Shown piece by piece: positions 29,976 through 38,767 of a DNA stretch of 64,000 bases. Made by a program: the position numbers and the translations under genes. The stretch's first letter is position 1. Each line of letters opens with the position of its first letter. Source of the stretch: Streptococcus thalassemiae (lineage in GTDB: Bacteria > Bacillota > Bacilli > Lactobacillales > Streptococcaceae); the NCBI RefSeq assembly GCF_903645285.1, contig NZ_CAHJXN010000003.1, positions 102,001 to 166,000 of the forward strand, written 5' to 3'. The notes beneath the pieces were generated by a model. It ran no database searches. It saw nothing but the letters and a program-made list of their open reading frames with translations, and had not been told where the DNA came from.

Positions 29976-30803
29976 TTAGAGTTCAATCTCCAAGACAATC
30001 GGTGTATGGTCTTGGCGAGCACCTGAGTCAATCATATCAGACTTGGTCACCTTGTCAGCGATGCGGTTACTTGTGAGCCAGTAGTCGATTCTCCAGCCTG
30101 TATTGTTGATTTTAGAAGTCTTGCTGCGCTGTGCCCACCAAGTGTAGCGTTCTGGAACATCGCCATGAATATGGCGGAAGGTGTCGGTAAATCCAGTTGC
30201 CAAGAGGTTGGTAAATCCAGCACGTTCCTCGTCTGTAAATCCTGGTGAACGGCGGTTGCTGGCAGGATTTGCAAGGTCGATTTCATTGTGGGCTACATTG
30301 TAGTCACCGGTCGCAAGGACTGGTTTTTCTTTGTCTAATTCAGCCAAGTACTCAGCATATTTGACATCCCAGACTTGGCGTTCTTCCAAGCGTTTGAGGC
30401 CATCGCCAGCGTTTGGAGTGTAAACTTGCGTTACGAAAAAATCATCAAATTCTAGAGTGATGATACGGCCTTCCAAGTCCATGGTAGAAGGGGCACCGAT
30501 TTCTGGGAAGCTGATAGTTGGTGTGAGTTCTTTCTTGTAGAGGAACATGGTTCCAGCATAGCCTTTACGGGCAGGTTCTTGAGAAGAGCGCCACGTGTTT
30601 TCGTAGCCTGGGAAGAGTTCAGCCAAAATTTCCAAGTGTTTCTTTGTAGGACCCTTGGCAGAAAGCTTGGTTTCTTGGATAGCGATGATATCAGCATTTT
30701 CAGCGACCAAGGTTTGTAGGACTTCTTGGGACAATTTTGCGCGAGCTGAGTCACTAGTTAGGGCAGCATTGAGGGAATCAATATTCCATGAGATAAGTTT
30801 CAT
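29976..30803 (-). CDS. exoA: Exodeoxyribonuclease III / AP endonuclease
   Basis: The 275-residue EEP-fold nuclease acts in base-excision repair. Catalytic landmarks are NIDSLN (7-12), IQETKL (about 41-46), GDYNVAHNEIDL with catalytic Asp/Asn, WRIDYWL, and the C-terminal DHTPI with the general-base His. Pneumococcal ExoA is the closest recalled homologue. Confidence 0.93.
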   Translation of the reverse strand: MKLISWNIDSLNAALTSDSARAKLSQEVLQTLVAENADIIAIQETKLSAKGPTKKHLEILAELFPGYENTWRSSQEPARKGYAGTMFLYKKELTPTISFPEIGAPSTMDLEGRIITLEFDDFFVTQVYTPNAGDGLKRLEERQVWDVKYAEYLAELDKEKPVLATGDYNVAHNEIDLANPASNRRSPGFTDEERAGFTNLLATGFTDTFRHIHGDVPERYTWWAQRSKTSKINNTGWRIDYWLTSNRIADKVTKSDMIDSGARQDHTPIVLEIEL

Positions 30804-30936
30804 AAAGTTACCTTTTTCATTCAGATTATAGATTTTATTATACCAAAAAAAGGTCTATTTCCCCAACGTATGGTTTGAAAAATCACCCTCTTTCGTTTAT
30901 AATGAAGAATGATTTTATGAAAGGGAGTGAAAATAA

Positions 30937-31392
30937 ATGAAATTTTACTCATATGACTATGTGCTTAGCCAAATTAGTCAGCAAAATGGAATCATGATTG
31001 GCTTTGGGATTGTGCTCCTAGCCATCACAGGATTTTTTGCTTTTAAGGCTTATCGAGATAAAAAGGGGACTAAGTTTCGGGAATTGGTCATGATTTTAGC
31101 CTTGACCTTAGTAGCCATGCTTTTGGTAACAATTTCAAAATACCAGACCAATCAAGCCTCTAACAATCAATTTCAAACCTCCCTTCATTTCATAGAGGTC
31201 ATTTCCAAAGACTTGGGAGTGGATAAATCAGAAGTTTACGTTAATACTTCAGCTGCCACTGATGGAGCACTTATCAAGGTAGGTTCAAATTTCTATCGTG
31301 CCATGAACGGGAGCCAACCAGACAAGTATCTTTTAGAGAAATTAGAATTGCATCAAACAGCTGCTATTGAATTGGTGGAGGTAAACAAATGA
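30937..31392 (+). CDS. DUF3290 membrane protein
   Basis: A 151-residue protein with two N-terminal membrane helices (about 18-38 and 48-66) and a soluble domain. It matches the DUF3290 family that pairs with DUF421 genes. The function is unknown. It overlaps the next gene by 4 bases. A TTTATAATG at about 30895-30903 is the likely -10. Confidence 0.72.
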   Translation: MKFYSYDYVLSQISQQNGIMIGFGIVLLAITGFFAFKAYRDKKGTKFRELVMILALTLVAMLLVTISKYQTNQASNNQFQTSLHFIEVISKDLGVDKSEVYVNTSAATDGALIKVGSNFYRAMNGSQPDKYLLEKLELHQTAAIELVEVNK

Positions 31393-32024
31393 CACTCAAC
31401 TATATAGAAATTTTAATCAAACTGGCCCTGGGTCTATTCTCGCTTGTTTTTGTTATCAATGTGACAGGAAAAGGAAACCTAGCACCTAACTCTGCGACAG
31501 ACCAAATTCAGAACTATGTTCTTGGTGGTATCATTGGTGGGGTGATTTACAATAGTTCAATCAGCATTCTGCAGTACGCAGTGATTTTGATGATGTGGAC
31601 GATTTTGGTCTTGACCCTAAAGTGGCTCAATAACAATGTTCGTTTTGTCAAACGCTTGATTGATGGGAAACCAACTCTCCTCATTAAAAATGGGAAGATT
31701 GACCCAGAAGCCTGTCGTTCAGTTGGCTTGTCTGCGGCAGATGTTGCTCTCAAACTTCGTAGCCAAGGAATTTTCCAGATGAAGCAAGTTAAACGAGCTG
31801 TGCAAGAGCAAAATGGCCAACTCATCGTGGTTCAAATGGGGGATGAAAATCCTAAGTATCCAGTTGTGACTGACGGTGTGATTCAAGTCGATGTTTTGGA
31901 ATCGATTGGTCGTAGCGAAGAGTGGCTGCTTGATAATCTCAGTAAGCAAGGGTATGACAATGTAGCCAATATCTTTATCGCTGAGTATGACAAGGGTGCC
32001 GTCACAGTTGTAACCTATGAATAA
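31389..32024 (+). CDS. DUF421 (YetF/YcaP-like) membrane protein
   Basis: Three N-terminal helices (residues about 5-80) precede the soluble DUF421 domain with NGKIDPEACRSVGLSAADV. YetF-like proteins are implicated in membrane-associated stress functions. The role here is unknown. Translation is coupled to the DUF3290 gene through an ATGA overlap. Confidence 0.78.
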   Translation: MTLNYIEILIKLALGLFSLVFVINVTGKGNLAPNSATDQIQNYVLGGIIGGVIYNSSISILQYAVILMMWTILVLTLKWLNNNVRFVKRLIDGKPTLLIKNGKIDPEACRSVGLSAADVALKLRSQGIFQMKQVKRAVQEQNGQLIVVQMGDENPKYPVVTDGVIQVDVLESIGRSEEWLLDNLSKQGYDNVANIFIAEYDKGAVTVVTYE

Positions 32025-32040
32025 GAAAAACCTGGGGTCT

Positions 32041-32239
32041 TGTACTCTTCGAAAATCTCTTCAAACCGCGTCACCGTCGCCTTGCCGTATGTATATGTTA
32101 CTGACTTCGTCAGTTCTATCTGCAACCTCAAAACAGTGTTTTGAGCTGACTTCGTCAGTTCTATCTATAACCTCAAAGCAGTGCTTTGAGCAGCCTGCGG
32201 CTAGTTTCCTAGTTTGCTCTTTGATTTTCATTGAGTATT
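32041..32239 (+). repeat. BOX element (boxA-boxB-boxB-boxC)
   Basis: boxA (32041-32090) is followed by two boxB units (about 32092-32145 and 32146-32190), each containing CTGACTTCGTCAGTTCTATC and a GTTTTGAG/GCTTTGAG hairpin end, then boxC (32191-32238). The two boxB copies differ slightly (AAACAGTGTTT versus AAGCAGTGCTT, the stem preserved by compensating changes). It ends 38 bases before the exporter start codon. Confidence 0.94.
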
Positions 32240-32276
32240 GGCCTCAGGTTTCCATTTGCAATCAGAAAGGGATTTT

Positions 32277-34022
32277 ATGTCCATTATTCAAAAACTTTGG
32301 TGGTTTTTCAAACTCGAAAAACGCCGTTATCTAGTCGGAATTGTGGCCTTGGTCTTGGTTTCCGTCCTCAATCTAATTCCCCCAATGGTTATGGGGCGGG
32401 TCATTGATGCTATTACATCGGGGCAATTAACCCAGCAGGACTTGCTTTTGAACCTCCTTTATCTGCTTCTTGCAGCTTTGGGTATGTACTATCTACGCTA
32501 TGTTTGGCGCATGTATATCCTCGGTACTTCCTACCGTTTGGGACAGATTATGCGCTCTCGCTTATTTGAGCATTTTACAAAAATGTCTCCAGCTTTTTAT
32601 CAAACCTATCGGACGGGGGATCTGATGGCACACGCAACCAATGATATCAACGCCTTGACTCGTCTCGCAGGAGGCGGTGTTATGTCTGCCGTGGATGCCT
32701 CTATCACGGCTCTGGTGACCTTGCTGACTATGCTCTTTAGCATTTCATGGCAAATGACCCTAGTTGCCATTTTACCCTTACCTTTCATGGCTTATGCGAC
32801 CAGTCGTCTAGGGAGAAAGACCCACAAGGCCTTTGGCGAATCACAGGCTGCCTTTTCTGAACTCAATAACAAGGTACAGGAGTCCGTATCAGGTATTAAA
32901 GTGACCAAGTCTTTCGGTTATCAGGCGGACGAGTTGAAGTCCTTTCAGGCAGTCAATGAATTGACCTTCCAAAAGAACCTCCAAACCATGAAATACGATA
33001 GTCTCTTTGACCCCATGGTTCTCTTATTTGTTGGTTCCTCCTATGTTTTAACGCTCTTGGTCGGTTCCTTGATGGTTCAGGAAGGGCAAATCACGGTTGG
33101 GAATCTAGTTACCTTTATCAGCTATTTGGATATGCTGGTCTGGCCTCTTATGGCCATTGGTTTCCTTTTTAATATCACTCAGCGAGGGAAGGTTTCTTAC
33201 CAGCGGATTGAGGAACTTTTGTCTCAGGAATCACCTGTACAAGACCCTGAGTTTCCTTTAGATGGCATTGAAAATGGACGCTTGCAGTATGATATTGACA
33301 GCTTTGCTTTTGAAAATGAGGAAACACTGACGGATGTTCACTTTAGTTTAGAAAAAGGGCAAACTCTGGGCTTGGTTGGGCAGACAGGCTCTGGAAAAAC
33401 GTCCTTGATCAAGCTTCTCTTGCGTGAATATGATGTGGATAAGGGTGCTATTTACCTAAACGGTCATAATATTCGTGACTATCGTCTGACAGACCTTCGC
33501 AGTCTTATGGGCTATGTTCCTCAGGATCAGTTCCTCTTTGCGACTTCGATTTTAGACAATATCCGCTTTGGTAATCCTAACTTGTCCCTTTCAGCGGTCG
33601 AGGAAGCGACCAAGCTAGCTCAAGTATACCAAGACATTGTAGCCATGCCTCAAGGGTTTAATACGTTGATTGGTGAAAAGGGAGTCAGTCTTTCTGGAGG
33701 TCAAAAGCAGCGTCTGGCCATGAGTCGAGCTATGATTTTAGACCCTGATATCTTGATTTTGGATGATTCTTTGTCCGCCGTGGATGCCAAGACAGAGTAT
33801 GCCATCATCGACAATCTCAAGGAAACACGTAAGGACAAGACAACCATTATCACTGCCCATCGCCTCAGTGCGGTTGTCCATGCAGATTTTATTTTGGTTC
33901 TGCAAAATGGCCAAATTATCGAACGAGGCAGGCACGATGACTTGCTAGCCCTGGATGGCTGGTATGCCCAAACCTACCAGTCTCAGCAGCTAGAAATGAA
34001 AGGAGAAGAAGATGCAGAATAA
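32277..34022 (+). CDS. Heterodimeric ABC exporter half, degenerate-site subunit
   Basis: This protein of about 581 residues has a six-helix export domain and a C-terminal ATPase domain with Walker A GQTGSGKTS and canonical signature VSLSGGQKQ. Its Walker B reads ILILDDSLSAVD, with Asp replacing the catalytic Glu. With the following gene it forms an asymmetric BmrCD/LmrCD-type multidrug exporter. I chose the ATG at 32277 with AGAAAGGG upstream. An in-frame start at 32238 would lie in the BOX element. It overlaps the partner by 11 bases. Confidence 0.87.
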   Translation: MSIIQKLWWFFKLEKRRYLVGIVALVLVSVLNLIPPMVMGRVIDAITSGQLTQQDLLLNLLYLLLAALGMYYLRYVWRMYILGTSYRLGQIMRSRLFEHFTKMSPAFYQTYRTGDLMAHATNDINALTRLAGGGVMSAVDASITALVTLLTMLFSISWQMTLVAILPLPFMAYATSRLGRKTHKAFGESQAAFSELNNKVQESVSGIKVTKSFGYQADELKSFQAVNELTFQKNLQTMKYDSLFDPMVLLFVGSSYVLTLLVGSLMVQEGQITVGNLVTFISYLDMLVWPLMAIGFLFNITQRGKVSYQRIEELLSQESPVQDPEFPLDGIENGRLQYDIDSFAFENEETLTDVHFSLEKGQTLGLVGQTGSGKTSLIKLLLREYDVDKGAIYLNGHNIRDYRLTDLRSLMGYVPQDQFLFATSILDNIRFGNPNLSLSAVEEATKLAQVYQDIVAMPQGFNTLIGEKGVSLSGGQKQRLAMSRAMILDPDILILDDSLSAVDAKTEYAIIDNLKETRKDKTTIITAHRLSAVVHADFILVLQNGQIIERGRHDDLLALDGWYAQTYQSQQLEMKGEEDAE

Positions 34023-35754
34023 GCAAGAACAATGGACTGTATTGAAGCGCTTGATGTCTTATCTCAAGCCTTATGGGCTCCTGACCTTTTTGGCACTCAG
34101 TTTTCTCCTAGCGACTACGGTCATTAAAAGTGTTATTCCCCTTGTGGCTTCCCACTTTATCGACCAGTATCTCAGCAATCTCAACCAACTCGCTGTGACC
34201 GTTTTGCTGGCCTACTATGGCCTTTATATCCTACAAACGCTGGTCCAGTATGTCGGCAATCTTCTCTTTACGCGGGTGTCTTACAGTATTGTTAGGGATA
34301 TTCGTCGAGATGCCTTTGCCAATATGGAGAAGCTGGGCATGTCTTATTTTGACAAGACGCCAGCAGGCTCTATCGTCTCTCGTTTGACAAATGACACCGA
34401 GACTATCAGTGATATGTTTTCAGGAATTTTATCTAGCTTTATTTCAGCAGTTTTCATTTTTCTGACAACTCTTTATACCATGTTGGTGTTGGATTTTCGT
34501 TTGACAGCATTAGTCTTGCTCTTTCTCCCCATGATTTTCCTTTTGGTCAATCTCTATCGGAAAAAATCAGTGAAAATCATTGAGAAAACCAGAAGTCTCT
34601 TGTCAGATATCAATAGCAAGCTGGCTGAAAACATCGAGGGAATCAGAATAATCCAGGCCTTTAATCAAGAGAAACGTCTGCAGGCAGAATTTGATGAGAT
34701 TAACCAAGAACACTTGGTCTATGCCAACCGTTCTGTGGCCTTGGATGCCCTCTTTTTGCGTCCTGCCATGAGTTTGCTGAAACTTTTAGGTTATGCTGTC
34801 TTGATGGCCTACTTTGGCTATCGTGGACTTTATTTGGGAATAACAGCTGGAACCATGTATGCCTTTATCCAGTACATCAACCGCCTTTTTGACCCCTTGA
34901 TTGAGGTGACGCAAAACTTTTCAACCCTTCAAACATCCATGGTTTCTGCAGGCCGTGTCTTTGCCTTGATCGATGAGACGACCTATGAGCCGCTTCAAGA
35001 AGATGGGCAGGCTAAAGTCAAAGAAGGCAATATCCGGTTTGAACATGTGTGCTTCTCATATGATGGCAAACATCCGATTCTGGATGACATTTCTTTTTCA
35101 GTTAACAAGGGTGAGACCATTGCCTTTGTGGGTCATACAGGTTCAGGGAAATCTTCGATTATCAATGTTTTCATGCGCTTTTATGAATTCCAGTCAGGAC
35201 GAGTTCTCTTGGATGGTGTGGATATTAGGGACTACAGTCAGGAAGAGCTGAGAAAGAACATCGGTCTGGTCTTGCAGGATCCCTTTCTCTATCATGGAAC
35301 TATCAAGTCCAACATCGCCATGTACCAAGAGATCAGTGATGAGCAGGTTCAGGCTGCGGCATCCTTCGTGGATGCAGATTCCTTTATTCAAGACCTTCCG
35401 CAGGGTTATGATGCACCTGTTTCCGAGCGTGGTTTGAGTTTTTCAACTGGTCAGCGTCAGCTTCTGGTCTTTGCTAGAACAGTAGCCAGTCAGCCTAAAA
35501 TTCTGATTTTGGATGAAGCGACAGCCAATATTGACTCTGAAACAGAAAGTCTGGTTCAAGCTTCTCTTGCTAAGATGAGACAGGGACGAACAACCATTGC
35601 CATCGCCCATCGTCTTTCTACCATCCAAGACGCCAACTGTATCTATGTATTGGACAAGGGGCGCATTATTGAGAGTGGAACCCACGAGGAACTCTTGGCT
35701 CTGGGTGGAACCTACCACAAGATGTATAGCTTGCAGGCAGGGGCCATGTCCTAA
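34012..35754 (+). CDS. Heterodimeric ABC exporter half, catalytic subunit
   Basis: The 580-residue partner has a consensus Walker A (GHTGSGKSS) and Walker B with catalytic Glu (ILILDEATANID). Its signature is altered to LSFSTGQ instead of LSGGQ. Together with the first subunit's degenerate Walker B this leaves one competent and one non-hydrolytic ATP site, the hallmark of type IV heterodimeric exporters. Pneumococcal homologues lie in the same position. The transported compound is unknown. Confidence 0.88.
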   Translation: MQNKQEQWTVLKRLMSYLKPYGLLTFLALSFLLATTVIKSVIPLVASHFIDQYLSNLNQLAVTVLLAYYGLYILQTLVQYVGNLLFTRVSYSIVRDIRRDAFANMEKLGMSYFDKTPAGSIVSRLTNDTETISDMFSGILSSFISAVFIFLTTLYTMLVLDFRLTALVLLFLPMIFLLVNLYRKKSVKIIEKTRSLLSDINSKLAENIEGIRIIQAFNQEKRLQAEFDEINQEHLVYANRSVALDALFLRPAMSLLKLLGYAVLMAYFGYRGLYLGITAGTMYAFIQYINRLFDPLIEVTQNFSTLQTSMVSAGRVFALIDETTYEPLQEDGQAKVKEGNIRFEHVCFSYDGKHPILDDISFSVNKGETIAFVGHTGSGKSSIINVFMRFYEFQSGRVLLDGVDIRDYSQEELRKNIGLVLQDPFLYHGTIKSNIAMYQEISDEQVQAAASFVDADSFIQDLPQGYDAPVSERGLSFSTGQRQLLVFARTVASQPKILILDEATANIDSETESLVQASLAKMRQGRTTIAIAHRLSTIQDANCIYVLDKGRIIESGTHEELLALGGTYHKMYSLQAGAMS

Positions 35755-35779
35755 TACTCGTTGATTTTCATTGAGTGTA
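35753..35779 (+). repeat. BOX remnant
   Basis: TACTCGTTGATTTTCATTGAGT retains only the two outer ends of a BOX element fused together, immediately after the exporter stop codon. It looks like an internally deleted copy. Confidence 0.55.
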
Positions 35780-35884
35780 AGAAGGAAATCCTTCAAATTA
35801 CAGATTTCTTTCACCGCCTTTTCTATTTTGTGGTATAATGAAAAATGTTGACAAATAGTATAATAAAAACAAAGGAGAAACAGC

Positions 35885-36577
35885 ATGCTGAAATGGGAAG
35901 ACTTGCCCGTGGAAATGAAATCAAGCGAGGTTGAGTCTTACTACCAGCTTGTCTCTAAAAGGAAGGGTTCGCTGATTTTCAAGCGTTGTTTGGACTGGGT
36001 TCTGGCCTTGTTTTTGCTAGTTTTGACTTCTCCCATCTTTCTTATTTTAAGCATTTGGATCAAGTTGGATAGCAAGGGACCAGTGATTTACAAGCAAGAG
36101 CGCGTGACCCAGTACAATCGACCTTTCAAGATTTGGAAGTTCCGGACCATGGTGACGGATGCAGATAAAAAAGGGAGTCTGGTGACTTCTGCTAACGATA
36201 GCCGCATTACCAAGGTTGGCAATTTTATCCGCCGTGTCCGTTTGGACGAACTGCCTCAGCTGGTCAATGTCCTTAAAGGCGAAATGTCTTTTGTAGGGAC
36301 GCGTCCTGAAGTGCCACGTTACACAGAGCAGTATAGCCCTGAAATGATGGCAACCTTGCTTTTGCCAGCAGGGATTACCTCTCCAGCCAGCATTCACTAC
36401 AAGGATGAGGACACTATCATCAGTCAAATGACGGAGAAAGGTTTGTCGGTTGATCAGGCCTATGTGGAGCATGTTCTTCCTGAAAAGATGCGCTATAACC
36501 TCGCCTATCTCCGAGAGTTTAGTTTCCTTGGAGACATCAAAATCATGTTTCAAACCGTGTTTGAAGTGCTAAAATAA
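35885..36577 (+). CDS. Undecaprenyl-phosphate sugar-1-phosphate transferase (teichoic acid priming)
   Basis: The 230-residue bacterial sugar transferase has one N-terminal membrane helix (about 38-60) and the conserved core KIWKFRTM, RRVRLDELPQL and VGTRPEVPRY. It transfers a sugar-1-phosphate to undecaprenyl phosphate. Together with the next aminotransferase it matches the pneumococcal pair proposed to make and attach AATGal, the first sugar of the teichoic acid repeat. GTGGTATAATG at about 35831-35841 is the promoter -10. Confidence 0.82.
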   Translation: MLKWEDLPVEMKSSEVESYYQLVSKRKGSLIFKRCLDWVLALFLLVLTSPIFLILSIWIKLDSKGPVIYKQERVTQYNRPFKIWKFRTMVTDADKKGSLVTSANDSRITKVGNFIRRVRLDELPQLVNVLKGEMSFVGTRPEVPRYTEQYSPEMMATLLLPAGITSPASIHYKDEDTIISQMTEKGLSVDQAYVEHVLPEKMRYNLAYLREFSFLGDIKIMFQTVFEVLK

Positions 36578-36619
36578 AGTAGTCATGAGAAAATGAGTAC
36601 AGATAAAAGGAGCAAATCA

Positions 36620-37846
36620 ATGCCAAATTACAATATTCCATTTTCACCACCCGATATTACGGAAGCAGAAATTGCTGAAGTAGCGGATACCCTGCGTTCT
36701 GGTTGGATCACAACAGGTCCTAAGACAAAAGAACTAGAGCGTCACTTATCTCAATACACACAGACGCCTAAGACTGTCTGCCTCAACTCTGCGACTGCCG
36801 CTCTTGAGTTGATTTTGCGCGTCTTGGAAGTGGGACCTGGTGATGAAGTCATCGTTCCAGCTATGACTTATACAGCTTCATGTAGTGTCATCACTCACGT
36901 AGGAGCAACCCCTGTCATGGTGGATATCCAAGCAGATACCTTTGAGATGGATTATGACCTGCTGGAGCAAGCCATTACTGAAAAAACTAAGGTGATTATT
37001 CCGGTTGAGCTTGCGGGGATTGTTTGCGACTATGACCGTTTATTCCAAGTTGTGGAGAAAAAACGTGATCTCTTTACCGCTTCAAGCAAGTGGCAAAAAG
37101 CCTTTAACCGTATTGTGATTGTTTCTGATAGTGCCCATGCTTTGGGATCAACTTATAAAGGACAACCAGCTGGTTCTATCGCTGACTTTACTTCATTCTC
37201 TTTCCATGCCGTTAAGAACTTTACAACGGCAGAAGGTGGAAGTGCGACTTGGAAAGCCAATCCAGCGATTGACGACGAAGAGATGTACAAGGAATTCCAA
37301 ATCCTTTCCCTTCACGGGCAAACTAAGGATGCCCTTGCCAAGATGCAACTGGGTTCATGGGAATACGATATTGTCACACCAGCTTACAAGTGCAATATGA
37401 CAGATATCATGGCTTCCCTTGGTCTGGTACAATTGGACCGCTATCCAAGTTTGTTGCAACGCCGTAAGGACATCGTGGACCGCTATGATCGTGGTTTTGC
37501 AGGTTCTCGTATCCATCCATTGGCACACAAGACTGACACAGTTGAATCATGCCGTCACCTCTATATCACCCATGTAAAAGGAGCGAGCTTAGAAGAACGT
37601 AATCTCATCATCCAAGAATTGGCTAAAGCAGGAATTGCAAGTAATGTCCACTACAAACCGCTTCCGCTCTTGACAGCCTATAAGAATCTTGGTTTTGATA
37701 TGGCGAACTATCCTAAGGCCTATGCCTTCTTTGAAAATGAAATTACGCTCCCTCTTCATACTAAACTAAGCGATGAAGAAGTGGACTATATCATTGAGAC
37801 TTTCAAAACAGTTTCTGAAAAAGTACTAGTTTCATCAAAAAAATGA
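36620..37846 (+). CDS. PLP-dependent DegT/DnrJ/EryC1/StrS sugar aminotransferase
   Basis: At 408 residues it is a standard sugar 3- or 4-aminotransferase. The PLP lysine lies in FSFHAVKNFTTAEGG and the GDEVIVPAMTYTAS block is typical. It probably forms the 4-amino group of UDP-2-acetamido-4-amino-2,4,6-trideoxygalactose (AATGal) for teichoic acid. The start is ATG 36620 with AAGGAG at 36607-36612. An upstream in-frame ATG at 36593 lacks a ribosome-binding site. Confidence 0.85.
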   Translation: MPNYNIPFSPPDITEAEIAEVADTLRSGWITTGPKTKELERHLSQYTQTPKTVCLNSATAALELILRVLEVGPGDEVIVPAMTYTASCSVITHVGATPVMVDIQADTFEMDYDLLEQAITEKTKVIIPVELAGIVCDYDRLFQVVEKKRDLFTASSKWQKAFNRIVIVSDSAHALGSTYKGQPAGSIADFTSFSFHAVKNFTTAEGGSATWKANPAIDDEEMYKEFQILSLHGQTKDALAKMQLGSWEYDIVTPAYKCNMTDIMASLGLVQLDRYPSLLQRRKDIVDRYDRGFAGSRIHPLAHKTDTVESCRHLYITHVKGASLEERNLIIQELAKAGIASNVHYKPLPLLTAYKNLGFDMANYPKAYAFFENEITLPLHTKLSDEEVDYIIETFKTVSEKVLVSSKK

Positions 37847-37926
37847 CAAACTACAGTCAAGTAATAGTGATTCTGTTTCTAAAAAGTCTAATTGAGTGTA
37901 AAACTGTTGTTTTCAATTGAAAGTCC

Positions 37927-38033
37927 TATAGTAAAATGAAATAAAAACAGGACAAATCAATCAGGATAGTCAAATTAATTTCTAGCAATATTTTAGAAGC
38001 AAAGGTGTACTCTTATAGTTTCAATATACTGTA
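37927..38033 (+). repeat. RUP element, well conserved
   Basis: Exactly 107 bases, from TATAGTAAAATGAA through ACAGGACAAATCAATCAGGA to GTTTCAATATACTGTA, matching the RUP consensus and length. RUPs are thought to be mobilised in trans by an IS630-type transposase. Confidence 0.88.
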
Positions 38034-38138
38034 TGGTTTGAAATGAGATGTGAGCAATTTGGTGTAGCATTTAGAATTTTTATTAGGCATCATTTAGAAA
38101 ATGTAGTGTCTTGTTCTAGTTTTCAATTCACCCTATTT
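38034..38138 (+). repeat. Degenerate RUP-like copy adjoining the first
   Basis: It follows the conserved RUP head-to-tail and keeps the order GTTTGAAATGAGATGTGAGCAATTT...ATTTAGAA...TAGTGTCTTGTTCTAGTTTTCAATTCACCCTAT. A further weaker echo (TTTATAGAAA...TTGATTTCAATCCGCTATA) occurs at about 38345-38407. The rest of this 900-base gap, to 38640, shows no gene. Confidence 0.5.
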
Positions 38139-38141
38139 TTT

Positions 38142-38196
38142 GAAAGACGCGAGTTTCCACGAATGAGGTTGTGGAAACTCGCGTCTTTCTTTTTTG
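38142..38196. terminator. Perfect 19-bp hairpin with T-tract
   Basis: GAAAGACGCGAGTTTCCAC (38142-38160) is perfectly complementary to GTGGAAACTCGCGTCTTTC (38171-38189) around a 10-base loop, followed by TTTTTTG. It is a strong terminator, but stands about 300 bases after the nearest upstream gene and is GC-rich relative to its surroundings. Confidence 0.8.
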
Positions 38197-38652
38197 TTTT
38201 CAGAATATTGTTCAAAGTTTTGAGACTATTTTTCATGTTCTAGTCATTCTTTTGAAATAATCTATAAAACACGTGTCTGCAATGATTTATATGTCCTATT
38301 CCAGTATTTTAGAAGAACTGCGTCTATTTTTATAGAGCTTGAATCTAGCTTTTATAGAAAATCTATTTAAGAAATATATTGTATTGTTTTGATTTCAATC
38401 CGCTATATGAACGATATTCATGTAAATATACCTGGCGAATGCTTGCATGACAAGATATTTGTTCTTGTATTTATAAATTAGTATTTTACGAGATGTCAAC
38501 ATGCTTTAAATACAGTGAATAGGATATTTTTATGTTCAAGCTAAGAAAGATAGTAATCACTTTTGAATGGAAGGTTAAAGAATTATTAGAAGTATGGTTA
38601 GATATATAAATGGTCACGCTTTCACAATTTTGATATTTTATTGTGTTATTCC

Positions 38653-38708
38653 TTGACAATTTTGATTTAAAAATATATTATAAAGAAAATGACAGCGGTG
38701 TCATTTTC
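38653..38708 (+). promoter_or_regulatory. pfbA promoter with LacI-type operator
   Basis: TTGACA (38653-38658) and TATTAT (38676-38681) are spaced 17 bases. Immediately downstream is the inverted repeat GAAAATGACA-GCGG-TGTCATTTTC (38685-38708). Its core TGACAGCGGTGTCA (38690-38703) differs by one base from the perfect palindrome in the promoter region at 44843-44856, suggesting a shared repressor. Confidence 0.8.
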
Positions 38709-38767
38709 TGGTATGGAATTTATATGAATATTAAATTAGGACATAATGTTTTTAATTGGAGGCTAAT

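Noticed and set aside
32238..32276. Upstream start for the ABC exporter
   Set aside because: The extension begins inside the BOX repeat. The ATG at 32277 has a ribosome-binding site and normal length.
38043..38243. 66-residue plus-strand frame
   Set aside because: It spans a degenerate RUP and the perfect terminator hairpin, with no coding character.
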